Origin: Prevotellaceae bacterium
Lineage (GTDB): Bacteria; Bacteroidota; Bacteroidia; Bacteroidales; UBA932
DNA: 47,995 bases
NCBI GenBank assembly: GCA_031263585.1
Contig: JAISFN010000085.1
Location: 1 to 47,995 of the forward strand
Reading direction: 5' to 3'
Shown: positions 1 through 7,994 of the stretch, piece after piece
Numbering within the stretch: the first letter of the stretch is position 1
Layout: each line of letters begins with the position of its first letter
Notes under the pieces: model-generated
Databases searched by the model: none
What the model was told of the DNA's origin: nothing
What the model saw: only the letters and a program-made list of their open reading frames with translations
Translations under genes and position numbers: made by a program

Positions 1-555
1 AGACCATTGCCTGTCGTCCACATTGGCGGGAGTAATGCAGAAATTGAGCAGTTCTCCTTTGTCATTGACTACCAAATGGAGTTTAAATCCATAAAACCAG
101 CCCATCGAGCTTTTGCCAATGGCTGCTATATCCTTAAAAACACGATTGCGTTTGATGCGTTTATTTTTGCATACAGCCATTTTAGTGGAATCAATAAAGG
201 TGATGCCCCTACATTCACCAAAACAAATCAGCTTTAAAAACAGGGCGAATGGAATCATAACTTTCCGTTCAAGCTCAACAAAACGATTATAAGATAGTAG
301 ATTAGGAAATTTTCTTTGTAAATGTTTTCCGACATAAAACAAATAAAAATGTTTCAGATTACGAAAACTACCATAGTGAAAACAAATCATAAGGGTAATA
401 ATTTCAGCATCGGACATGGCAAATGAGCGTTTTCTATGCCGTTTATCGTCATTGGGAGGCATTTGGTGTTTTTTGATTTCTTTTGAAAACTCCTTGCAAA
501 AATCGTCTGCAATACAATAAATTTCAGTAATTTTGTCGATGGTAAGTTGTGCCAT
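1..555 (-). CDS. IS982 family transposase (5' part, runs off the window)
   Basis: A DDE transposase that would cut and paste its own element. From ATG at 555 the frame is open for 185 codons to the window edge. The protein begins MAQLTIDKITEIYCIADD. Later come a DSTKMAVCKNKRIKR stretch, where the first catalytic Asp is expected, then GWFYGFKLHLVVNDKGELL and TPANVDDR, the conserved IS982 core. No frameshift is seen, unlike the other transposase sequences in this window, so this copy may be intact and recently active. The third catalytic residue and the C-terminus are outside the window. Family confidence is high; activity is inference. Confidence 0.8.
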   Translation of the reverse strand, partial: MAQLTIDKITEIYCIADDFCKEFSKEIKKHQMPPNDDKRHRKRSFAMSDAEIITLMICFHYGSFRNLKHFYLFYVGKHLQRKFPNLLSYNRFVELERKVMIPFALFLKLICFGECRGITFIDSTKMAVCKNKRIKRNRVFKDIAAIGKSSMGWFYGFKLHLVVNDKGELLNFCITPANVDDRQWS

Positions 556-650
556 AATTTTTATTTATATTATTGGTTTTGAGTTATAAATATAATGAAA
601 ATTATTCAACTTACCAATTTTTTTATGTTTTTCTTACGTCGAACTCAGGT
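1..650 (-). mobile_element. IS982-family insertion sequence, one end only
   Basis: This is the part of an IS982-type element that falls inside the window: the 5' half of a transposase gene plus its upstream terminal region. Read on the minus strand, the likely outer end begins ACCTGAGTTCGAC at position 650. ACC at the tip fits IS982 family ends as I recall them. The matching opposite end lies outside the window, so the inverted repeat and target duplication cannot be confirmed. About 100 bases separate the end from the next gene, the secreted FG-GAP protein. Confidence 0.6.
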
Positions 651-750
651 TTAAACTGTCTACCGACATTCGCTATTATCTATTGTGAATTGATTAGCGT
701 CAAGGAATATTCTTATAATAAATAGTATTACGTTTGAGAATTAATAGTGA

Positions 751-3700
751 TTACCAGTTTATATTCTCAATAAAATATGACATATCATACCAATATATAC
801 CCCCTGGTAGGGTAATTCTACGATTAATAGTTGTCTTTATACCTTTTTGCAACTGAACGGTTATGTTTTCATAAGTAATAGTTGCACGGTAAAAACCTGC
901 TTCACTAATATTTATTTCTACATCTGTTCCTTCTACTAGAGTTTGCCAAACTGTTCCATCTGCAGAATACTCCCATTTACAAGTTATGTTTGTATAACTA
1001 TGGGTAAGCTTTAGTTTAGGCTGTATCGAACATTCGCCTTCTATCTGTATTTCCGGTATAATTAACACAGTAATATATACATTGGTTGTAGATGTTGTAG
1101 TGCCGCATGATATAGTGTATGTAAATTTATCGCTACCTATAAAGCCAGTATTTGGAGTATATGTTACAGTCCCATCATTCTGTAATATTATTGTTCCGTT
1201 TGTTGGATTGATATCTATATTAAATCCAAAAGTTGATTCGCATTCGGCCTGATCGTTTGTTAAAACATTGAATTCAACGCCTGTATTGGCAAAAGTGATT
1301 ATATAATCGTCAACCGCAAGCATAGATGTTGGGGCTACACATTCATTTATATCAACCGTAACATGTGTACTTAATTGAGAAACACATGTCCCGTCAAAGT
1401 ATGCAACAACATAATTTCCTGTTTCTGTTGCTGTATAAGTTTTATTTGTTGCTCCCGGTATTTCAACATTGTTTAAATACCATTGATATGAAACAGCATC
1501 TACATCGGCGGTCAGTAAAACTTCGTCCGGATCGCACAGGATCGGGCCGGCTGGAGAAATAGTTGTTGCTGCAGGAGCATTATGACTGTCAACCTGCACA
1601 TAGGCTTCTATATCTTCCTTGCCCAATGTTGTCCCGTCTATCTCTTGAATCCAGACAGTATTACGTATAGAACCTGCTTCTGTGGCTTTAGCCACCACTA
1701 AAAGCCGTACCGTATCTCCTGGCGCAATAACCGGAACAGTCCACTGCATTCCTCTGGTTGTTGAATTATACTCTCCCAGAGTACCATAAGATATTTCGGC
1801 CAAGATAAATTCCCAACCGGTTCCAAGGCTATCTATCAGTATAACATTATTAAATGTTTGCTGAATGATGCTTTGATCTGTATTATTAATCAGATTAACA
1901 TAAAATATGTTTGTACCGTCAATACAGGAGCTCATAGAATTTACCGTTTTTAGCAGCTCTAGTGTACCAAAAGATTTGGTATTATTAGTAAGGTTACAAT
2001 CGCTGTATGCTCCCGATGCAGGAAAGCTAATTCCGTCATCCAATATGCGCACATAAAACTTAGATATATTAGCTTCTAGTCCTGTAAAAATTTTGGTTAT
2101 GATTGTTGTCTGTCCGGGGTACAAATCCACTCCCAGTGTTTCTGTACCTATTATATTACTTGCGCCTATTTCGTGTTTGTAATATTGTACAGGCATGCTT
2201 GCAGAAGCTGTTGCCATACCTTGATTACCGACAATAACCGTTATTTTTACTGATGTTGATGATAGTATTTCCAATGTGCCGTCAAGCACAAGGACATCCG
2301 GGGCAAGGTCTATCGGGCAATATGTATCTTTACTTATATACGGTGCCTGTATGGGACACCCATTATAGCATTGTACTACATTCCCAGTATTTGCCGTGCA
2401 TGTTTGTGTATATGATAACGAAAACGGATTAATAATACGAGGAATGGTTAAATCTCCATTCACGTGTAAAGAGCTGTATAGTTGTTGATTCCATACATTA
2501 GGACAAGATGACCATTTTGAAGCAGCTCCTTCAAATACCATTAATTCCCCATCATATATATAACTCCCCTGAGGATTGCCTGTAACTATTATATTAGCGC
2601 TTCCGTCACCTGTTACATCGGCAATAATTGGTGTTTCAGTGGCAGTTATGGATCCGCAGGTTTCTGAATAAACTTCTTTGGGAGATGTGCCGCTTCCGTC
2701 AAATATCTGAATAAAATTTTCATCTCTGTATACTAGCTCAACAGTACCATTATTGTCAAAATCAAATAATGTTAAAGTTGTTCCCCCACTGCCATCACTA
2801 TGCGTCATAGTCCACTTTGTTTGGAAAGAAGAGCCGTCAAAATAATATGCTGTTAATAAATGTGTTGCATTAATAATAATCTCAGGATATTTTTCCCCGT
2901 TAATAATAGTTCCGTCAATATCTCCTACAAAAGGATAAGAACGCTGACCCGACTTAAGCCCTGTAATAGTTCCTATAATTGTTTCTGTCTGCGGTGTCCA
3001 TACTATTAATTCTATGCCAGAAGCAGAATGAAAAACAATATCTACTATACCATCCTGGTCTATATCTGCAGCAATATTATTACCTTCCCTTGCTGTACCG
3101 CCTCCTGTAACATTTGCAAGACTTTTCCATAAAGTTAGTTTGGGGCTTGAGGCCCTGTTAAATTTATAAATATTGGTACCCACCGCTACTTCAGGCAGGC
3201 CGTCATTATCCAATTCAACAGCAATCGGATATGATGAAGGAAAAGAGCCTATGCCCGAATAAGCCATTGTTGCTAATATCGAACCATCCTGGGAGTCAAC
3301 AATTTTACTTCCTACAACAAACTCTAGTATGCCATCTCCGTCCAGATCGGCAACAATCGGTCTGTTTTCATAACTTCCTCCCGGGTTTAAGCCGGAAACA
3401 TTCCAGACAAGGTCGAATTCAATAGGCCGGACACCTGCAGAACTTCTAACTTTATATAAAAATCCATTATATGATCTATCTATGTAGAATACGGCTCCCT
3501 TCCCGTCAATGTTACATAACAACATACTGGAAGATCCTATAGCATTTGTTACTCCTCCTGATAGTTTTGTTATTAAACTACCATCTCGTCCTTCAAAAAT
3601 AAAAATACTGTCATTGCTGCGGTTAGACACTACAATTTCAGCAAAACCATCACCATCTAAATCGCCGGATACAGGAGTTGCTATTGTATTAACCCTATTC

Positions 3701-3864
3701 CCCGTGTTAGAAGTCCAAGCCGACTGTATATTAAAGCTGAATTCAGGCCTGGTTCCACTACAGTCAGAGGTGTTTGACAATAAATTGTTTTGCCCTAATG
3801 CTTTTGATGAAATAAGCGCTAAAAGCAATATGTATGTTACTTTCAATATCCTTAAGATACTCAT
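751..3864 (-). CDS. Secreted FG-GAP/VCBS-repeat adhesin-like protein with CARDB, DUF11, Ig-like and cadherin-like modules
   Basis: A 1037-aa exported surface or extracellular protein. Residues 1-24 form a signal peptide ending ALGQ. Residues about 60-430 carry FG-GAP type propeller blades with Ca-binding loops of the form DxDxDG near residues 68, 173, 218, 268, 368 and 416. A WNQQLYSSLHVNGDLTIPR segment near 458 is typical of long Bacteroidetes FG-GAP surface proteins. Then follow a CARDB-like region (about 520-640), a DUF11-like region (640-760), an Ig-like module with YQWYLNN (about 790-838) and a cadherin-like module with TYTPNTGFIGSDKFTYT (about 850-933). No recognisable type IX sorting domain is seen: the tail ends LPGGIYWYDMSYFIENINW. 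Function is probably binding to polymers or surfaces. It follows the small exported gene by 7 bases, so the two are probably co-transcribed. Confidence 0.8.
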   Translation of the reverse strand: MSILRILKVTYILLLALISSKALGQNNLLSNTSDCSGTRPEFSFNIQSAWTSNTGNRVNTIATPVSGDLDGDGFAEIVVSNRSNDSIFIFEGRDGSLITKLSGGVTNAIGSSSMLLCNIDGKGAVFYIDRSYNGFLYKVRSSAGVRPIEFDLVWNVSGLNPGGSYENRPIVADLDGDGILEFVVGSKIVDSQDGSILATMAYSGIGSFPSSYPIAVELDNDGLPEVAVGTNIYKFNRASSPKLTLWKSLANVTGGGTAREGNNIAADIDQDGIVDIVFHSASGIELIVWTPQTETIIGTITGLKSGQRSYPFVGDIDGTIINGEKYPEIIINATHLLTAYYFDGSSFQTKWTMTHSDGSGGTTLTLFDFDNNGTVELVYRDENFIQIFDGSGTSPKEVYSETCGSITATETPIIADVTGDGSANIIVTGNPQGSYIYDGELMVFEGAASKWSSCPNVWNQQLYSSLHVNGDLTIPRIINPFSLSYTQTCTANTGNVVQCYNGCPIQAPYISKDTYCPIDLAPDVLVLDGTLEILSSTSVKITVIVGNQGMATASASMPVQYYKHEIGASNIIGTETLGVDLYPGQTTIITKIFTGLEANISKFYVRILDDGISFPASGAYSDCNLTNNTKSFGTLELLKTVNSMSSCIDGTNIFYVNLINNTDQSIIQQTFNNVILIDSLGTGWEFILAEISYGTLGEYNSTTRGMQWTVPVIAPGDTVRLLVVAKATEAGSIRNTVWIQEIDGTTLGKEDIEAYVQVDSHNAPAATTISPAGPILCDPDEVLLTADVDAVSYQWYLNNVEIPGATNKTYTATETGNYVVAYFDGTCVSQLSTHVTVDINECVAPTSMLAVDDYIITFANTGVEFNVLTNDQAECESTFGFNIDINPTNGTIILQNDGTVTYTPNTGFIGSDKFTYTISCGTTTSTTNVYITVLIIPEIQIEGECSIQPKLKLTHSYTNITCKWEYSADGTVWQTLVEGTDVEINISEAGFYRATITYENITVQLQKGIKTTINRRITLPGGIYWYDMSYFIENINW

Positions 3865-3871
3865 ATCTTAT

Positions 3872-4255
3872 TTATTTTCGCTGTTTAAATAAAAATGTTA
3901 GGCTCTGGGAATCGGAGTTTTTGCCCAATACTTTTTCTAAAATTAGTTTATCTTCTTCCTTTATATGTAATATAATAAAAGAATAAACCTCCGCTCCTAC
4001 AGCTACATTTATTATATTGTTTTCTATTTTGAAAATAGTATTAGGATTCCCTTCTTCTAACTGTATTGTTGATGCAATACTATCATATAGTATAGTATCA
4101 AATTTTTCGACAATATACTTATCCGGGAAATCCGTTAAAACATCCTTATTTACTTCTATATTGTCAATCTTAATACTATCTACTATCCATACCGATTGTG
4201 CAGGTAAAGAAAGCGATCCAAAAATTAATATAAATGACAGAAAAAAAATTCTCAT
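3872..4255 (-). CDS. Small exported protein of unknown function
   Basis: A 127-aa protein with a clear signal peptide (MRIFFLSFILIFGSLSLPAQ) and a mature part of about 107 residues, rich in beta-type patterns and without cysteines. I do not recognise the family. It is the first gene of a probable two-gene unit with the large FG-GAP protein, whose start is 7 bases downstream of this stop. The spacing suggests a partner or accessory of the surface protein, but nothing in the sequence proves it. A TAGTTTTG box lies about 50 bases upstream of the start. Confidence 0.6.
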   Translation of the reverse strand: MRIFFLSFILIFGSLSLPAQSVWIVDSIKIDNIEVNKDVLTDFPDKYIVEKFDTILYDSIASTIQLEEGNPNTIFKIENNIINVAVGAEVYSFIILHIKEEDKLILEKVLGKNSDSQSLTFLFKQRK

Positions 4256-4306
4256 TCTACTTAACCATTAATGATTAATAAATACTTATGACATTAAAAT
4301 TATTTA

Positions 4307-4314
4307 CAAAACTA
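4307..4314 (-). promoter_or_regulatory. Candidate -7 box (TAGTTTTG) for the small exported protein/FG-GAP unit
   Basis: Read on the minus strand the sequence is TAGTTTTG, matching the Bacteroidetes -7 consensus TAnnTTTG. It predicts a transcript start near 4300 and a leader of about 45 bases. No TTTG is seen at the usual -33 distance, so the call is moderate. Confidence 0.35.
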
Positions 4315-4601
4315 GTATAAATATTAAATGATACTGTATTAGAAATTAAAAAAACCTCATCCCAATTCTAAGCATATCCGTATAATTTTATCTGGTTATA
4401 ATTTGGTCATCCTATGATTTCCCTTTAAAGGACATTGCGATAATTTTCATACGTAAATAAATTAGTTAAAACTACTATTTCTATCCCTATTTTTATTATT
4501 AAAACGGCTGAAACCTAAATTAAGACAAAAAAATAAGCAGTCGCTGGGAGAGTAAATGCGAAATCAATGTAGAAATGAACAGTTAAGAATATAAATTAAA
4601 A
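4315..4601. other. AT-rich spacer with no gene seen
   Basis: No open frame with recognisable sequence, no strong hairpin and no RNA gene is seen between the promoter of the exported-protein unit and the first transposase remnant. Confidence 0.5.
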
Positions 4602-5080
4602 TTTCATACACGAAACACTCAGGGAAACAGAATTATTTGTGCAAAAATTGTGGAGGTAAATCCATCAGCGACCATGCCTTGAGTTATAAAGCTTGTCATT
4701 CATTCCCGACACGGAAGATATTATAAATTCTTGTCCGCGGCATAGGGGGCAGGGATATAGCTGAGATCGAGAACATCAGCATCAAAAAACTATTGTCGGT
4801 AATGGTCAATTCCCGGCATATGATCCAGTCCAAGCGGCAGTATTATGATTGTTTAGAAGTAGATAAGCTTTGGCTCACCTATGCCTACCATAAAAATAAA
4901 GGAGAAATTGTAACGTTTATTTAGAAAAAACGGGACTTGAAAACAGCAAAAGAGTTGAAGAAATAATTGCCGACTGAGGCATCGTATCCGGCGGGCATTC
5001 CATAAAACCTGCTGTTTCTCCAAAATAATACGTGAGCGTTTAAAAGTATTTAAAAACCTGTTGTGCATTTAGAGAATTAA
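4602..5080 (+). pseudogene. IS1-family transposase, decayed
   Basis: Conceptual translation across frames gives the IS1 zinc-finger N-terminus (GKQNYLCKNCGGKSISDHA, then LSYKACHSF), then RDIAEIENISIKKLLSV, then YDCLEVDKLW and YAYHKNKGEIV, then KKRDLKTAKELKK. These are the successive landmarks of IS1 transposases in Bacteroidetes. At least two stops and two frame changes interrupt it, including one just after GEIVTFI at about 4921. It cannot encode a working enzyme. The C-terminal part (KSI, KPVVHLEN) ends with a stop at 5078-5080. A second scrap of a related element lies at 14.03 kb. Confidence 0.75.
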
Positions 5081-5144
5081 ATAAAAAAGATTGTTCATCC
5101 GGCCAAAATCCGCATATTTAATTGTTATTCAAATAATTAATATA

Positions 5145-5740
5145 ATGAACGATTTGATGCGGAATTACGAAATTATTTTAAAGACATTGCAAGAAAATTG
5201 CCCGCATATTACAAGCTTCAAACAAATTAGACAAGCCAAACTGTCTATTTTGGAATTGGCAGCCCTCGATTCGACTGCCGAATATATGATGCAAAATTCA
5301 GAACTGCAATTATTTATAGTTATTGAAAATACATATCTCAAAGACAAAATCGAATAAAGCAATTGCAATAAACGCCGTCGAAAACTTTCTTCTTGCATCG
5401 AAAATATCCGTCAGTGCATCAGCGCAAAATTTAGCCGTTCGAGCAATCTTTTTATTATTGATCCGGCTCCCGTTGAAGTTGGCAAATTGCTTCGTGCAAA
5501 ATGCTCAAACACTTGTGCACTCGACACAATTCAATCTAATTCCGGTCGCTGTCCTGCAAAAAACACGGACTATTTCGGCTATAAACTTCATTTGGGTTGC
5601 CATGAAAATGCCATTTTCATTCTTTTGATTTTACCCTGCGGGTGAGCATGATGCCAATTATCTAAAAGATGTCGAATATAATCCCAACAGCTGCGGACTC
5701 ATTGGCGACAGAGGTTATATTAACGCTGATTATCAATTCC
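5145..5740 (+). pseudogene. IS982-family transposase, decayed
   Basis: The first part, from ATG 5145 (MNDLMRNYEIILKTLQENC), is open to 5357. The reading then continues in another frame as NKRRRKLSSCIENIRQ, FIIDPAPVEVGKLLRAKC (the region of the first catalytic Asp) and TDYFGYKLH. After a stop it continues in a third frame as HDANYLKDVEYN and CGLIGDRGYINADYQF. This order of motifs is that of the flavobacterial type of IS982 transposase, a different subgroup from the element at position 1. Two frameshifts and a missing C-terminus make it dead. It runs straight into an IS1595 fragment at about 5737. Confidence 0.75.
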
Positions 5741-6016
5741 GTCCTCTACTCCGACGGCTTTAAGACCTACGATGAGCTGGTCAACTACGGGTATAAAAAG
5801 CATTTTAGGGTGTAGCACAGCCAAAATAAATTTGTTGATGGGCGCAATCATATCAACAGCTTTGAAAACTTTTGGGGGTTGTGCAAAGTTCAGCTGACAA
5901 GCTTCGGAGGGGGTGCATAAGCATACGTTTTACTTGCATATCAAAGAGTGTGAATTTAGCTACAACTGCAGAAACAAAAATTTATACATAACTTTACTCA
6001 AAATTTTCAGAAATGA
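5741..6016 (+). pseudogene. IS1595-family (ISXO2-like) transposase, C-terminal remnant
   Basis: In one frame, broken by in-frame stops, the sequence reads YSDGFKTYDELVNYGYKKHF, then SQNKFVDGRNHINSFENFWG, then LCKVQLTSFGG. This is the C-terminal core of ISXO2-like transposases, with Asp of YSDG and Glu of FENFW as catalytic residues. At least four in-frame stops are present. The N-terminal two thirds are absent; the fragment starts directly at the end of the IS982 remnant, which suggests insertion or deletion between elements. Confidence 0.75.
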
Positions 6017-6048
6017 TCCTTTAAAAATTGCCTTGAACCTTCTTTTTT

Positions 6049-7860
6049 ATGTGTAATGCTTTTGTTTCGAAACGTATTTTTATAATTATAATATTTTTAT
6101 TATACAGTTTCTCATATGCCTTTTCACAACAGAGAGAGTCCGTAAATAAAGTTATTGTAAAGCTAAAGGCAAAATTGGAGAAAGATATAACAGATAAAAA
6201 GTCATTGAAGAAAATAAGCGAACTATTGATTAACAGTGGCGATTACAATCAAACTATACATTATGCACTAATCTTGGATAGTGTAGCTCAACTAAGCAAT
6301 GATGAAACTGCTCAAATGTATTCCTATATATATCTGGGTCAGGCTATGGTGATGAAAGGAGAAGTGCGGAAATCCAAGTATTATATTGACAAGTCATTGG
6401 AACTGGCTATAAAATTATCAAATGATTCGGTATTAGCATCTGTGTACAACGGATTAGGATTGTATGCATCTAATGTAGAAATGGATTATTACAGATCTAT
6501 TAATTATTTCTTTCAAGGCATAGAAGCCGCAAAACGAAGCTCTCACGAACGTTTATATTCAATATTACTATGCAACATATCCGGGATATACTATCTGAAA
6601 GGAGACTCGGAAGGCCTTAAATATGCATTGGAATGTCATACTTTGGGACACGAAAAAGGCGATGCCTATCTTATTTATTGCGGGTCTATTGCTTCTGCCT
6701 ATATGTTCTTCTTATTGGGAGATTACGACGAAGCGCTGAAGTACACTAAAGAAGCTGCGTTTATAATTGAAGAAAATAATTTCTACAATAAGACAGATTT
6801 CTACAACTTATATGGGAATATATTATTCAAGTTGAGAGATAATAAATCGGCAATAGGCGCATTTTACAAAGCTTTAGAATTTAAAGACCAATCGCAGACA
6901 TCTTCAGTGGCCAATACATACCTTAGTATGGCAAAAGTTTTTATAAAACAAAGGCAATATAAAGAATCTGTTGTATTACTGGAACAGGGATTAGATATTT
7001 CAATAAAAAACAAAAATACAATTCATATACCGGAACTATATAAGTATATATCCATATCTTATGAGTTAGATCAGGATTACAGCAATGCATTGAAATATTA
7101 TAAGATTTTCCAATCCTTTTCAGATAGCATATACAATGCAGAGAAAGAGCGTACTTTAAGCGAACTAAAAATAAAGTATGATACTGAAAAACATGAAAAT
7201 GAAATAAAACAGAGTAAGCTGAGCTTGCTGCAGAAGGAAAAAAGATTTCAGCTGCTCCTTTTCGCTTTTATCCTGATCTTTATTATATTAGGAGGAACGT
7301 ACGTTTCTTATTATAAAAAGAACAAGTTATACCTTCAAATAGTAAAAAGAAATAAGGACGCGATAAAACACGAGGCAAACCTGAAGGAGCAAATAGGCGA
7401 ACTCAGAAGTAAAATAGGAAAGGAATTTATTATAAAAAAATATTCCGTATCATCAATAAGCGAGGAAAAAGAAATAAAGCTATACGAAGAGTTGACTAAC
7501 CTTATAAAAAATGAACATATCTATAAACAGAATGATTTGACAAAAGAAAAGCTGGCTGCACTATTAAATACAAACAGAACTTATTTATCACAGGTCATAA
7601 ACAAATATTCCGGTTTGTCATTTACCCACTTCATTAATTCTTTTCGTATAGAGGATGCTGTTCATGTCCTGTCCGACCCCAATAATGATATTCCACTGAA
7701 GGCTCTTTCTATCGATATTGGGTTTAATTCAACTACTACTTTCTATACGGCATTTCGGTCTTCAGTTGGTATGACGCCATCTCTTTATAGAGAAAAAGTA
7801 CATCAATTAGAAAAGCAAGAGCGAAAAAACAATAACCGGATGCTTCCCAATCATCGATAA
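6049..7860 (+). CDS. TPR sensor with membrane helix and AraC-type DNA-binding domain
   Basis: A 603-aa membrane-bound transcription regulator. Residues 9-28 are a hydrophobic export signal. Residues about 50-370 form tetratricopeptide repeats, predicted to lie in the periplasm. A charged coiled-coil (370-397) precedes a transmembrane helix near 398-420. The C-terminus (about 490-590) is an AraC-type double helix-turn-helix: LAALLNTNRTYLSQVINKYS and later GFNSTTTFYTAFRSSVGMTP. Proteins of this build in Bacteroidetes sense a signal across the membrane and control nearby uptake genes. The gene ends 134 bases before the SusC start in the same direction, so that locus is the likely target. There is no receiver or kinase domain, so it is not a hybrid two-component sensor. 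Confidence 0.85.
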   Translation: MCNAFVSKRIFIIIIFLLYSFSYAFSQQRESVNKVIVKLKAKLEKDITDKKSLKKISELLINSGDYNQTIHYALILDSVAQLSNDETAQMYSYIYLGQAMVMKGEVRKSKYYIDKSLELAIKLSNDSVLASVYNGLGLYASNVEMDYYRSINYFFQGIEAAKRSSHERLYSILLCNISGIYYLKGDSEGLKYALECHTLGHEKGDAYLIYCGSIASAYMFFLLGDYDEALKYTKEAAFIIEENNFYNKTDFYNLYGNILFKLRDNKSAIGAFYKALEFKDQSQTSSVANTYLSMAKVFIKQRQYKESVVLLEQGLDISIKNKNTIHIPELYKYISISYELDQDYSNALKYYKIFQSFSDSIYNAEKERTLSELKIKYDTEKHENEIKQSKLSLLQKEKRFQLLLFAFILIFIILGGTYVSYYKKNKLYLQIVKRNKDAIKHEANLKEQIGELRSKIGKEFIIKKYSVSSISEEKEIKLYEELTNLIKNEHIYKQNDLTKEKLAALLNTNRTYLSQVINKYSGLSFTHFINSFRIEDAVHVLSDPNNDIPLKALSIDIGFNSTTTFYTAFRSSVGMTPSLYREKVHQLEKQERKNNNRMLPNHR

Positions 7861-7895
7861 TCATATCGTTTTAGCACAAAAAATTTTACAAAAAC

Positions 7896-7943
7896 AACAA
7901 TTGCCAATATTGATATAGTATTTTCAATATTTTGACAATTGTT
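7896..7943. repeat. Imperfect inverted repeat upstream of SusC (candidate operator)
   Basis: Arms AACAATTGCCAATATTGA (7896-7913) and its near reverse complement at 7924-7943, with a 10-base centre and two extra bases in the right arm. It lies 50-100 bases before the SusC start and 36 bases after the regulator stop. A weak -7 like TTACTTTG sits at 7949-7956, just downstream of the right arm. There is no following T-run in the plus direction, which argues against a terminator. Operator function is inference. Confidence 0.5.
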
Positions 7944-7994
7944 TTCTTTTACTTTGCTTTTTCCCATATATTATTATTTAAAACAAGGTTTAAT

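Noticed and set aside
7932-7994. Upstream TTG start for SusC giving 21 extra residues
   Set aside because: It would put a hydrophobic stretch before the normal signal peptide and overlaps the inverted repeat and probable promoter.
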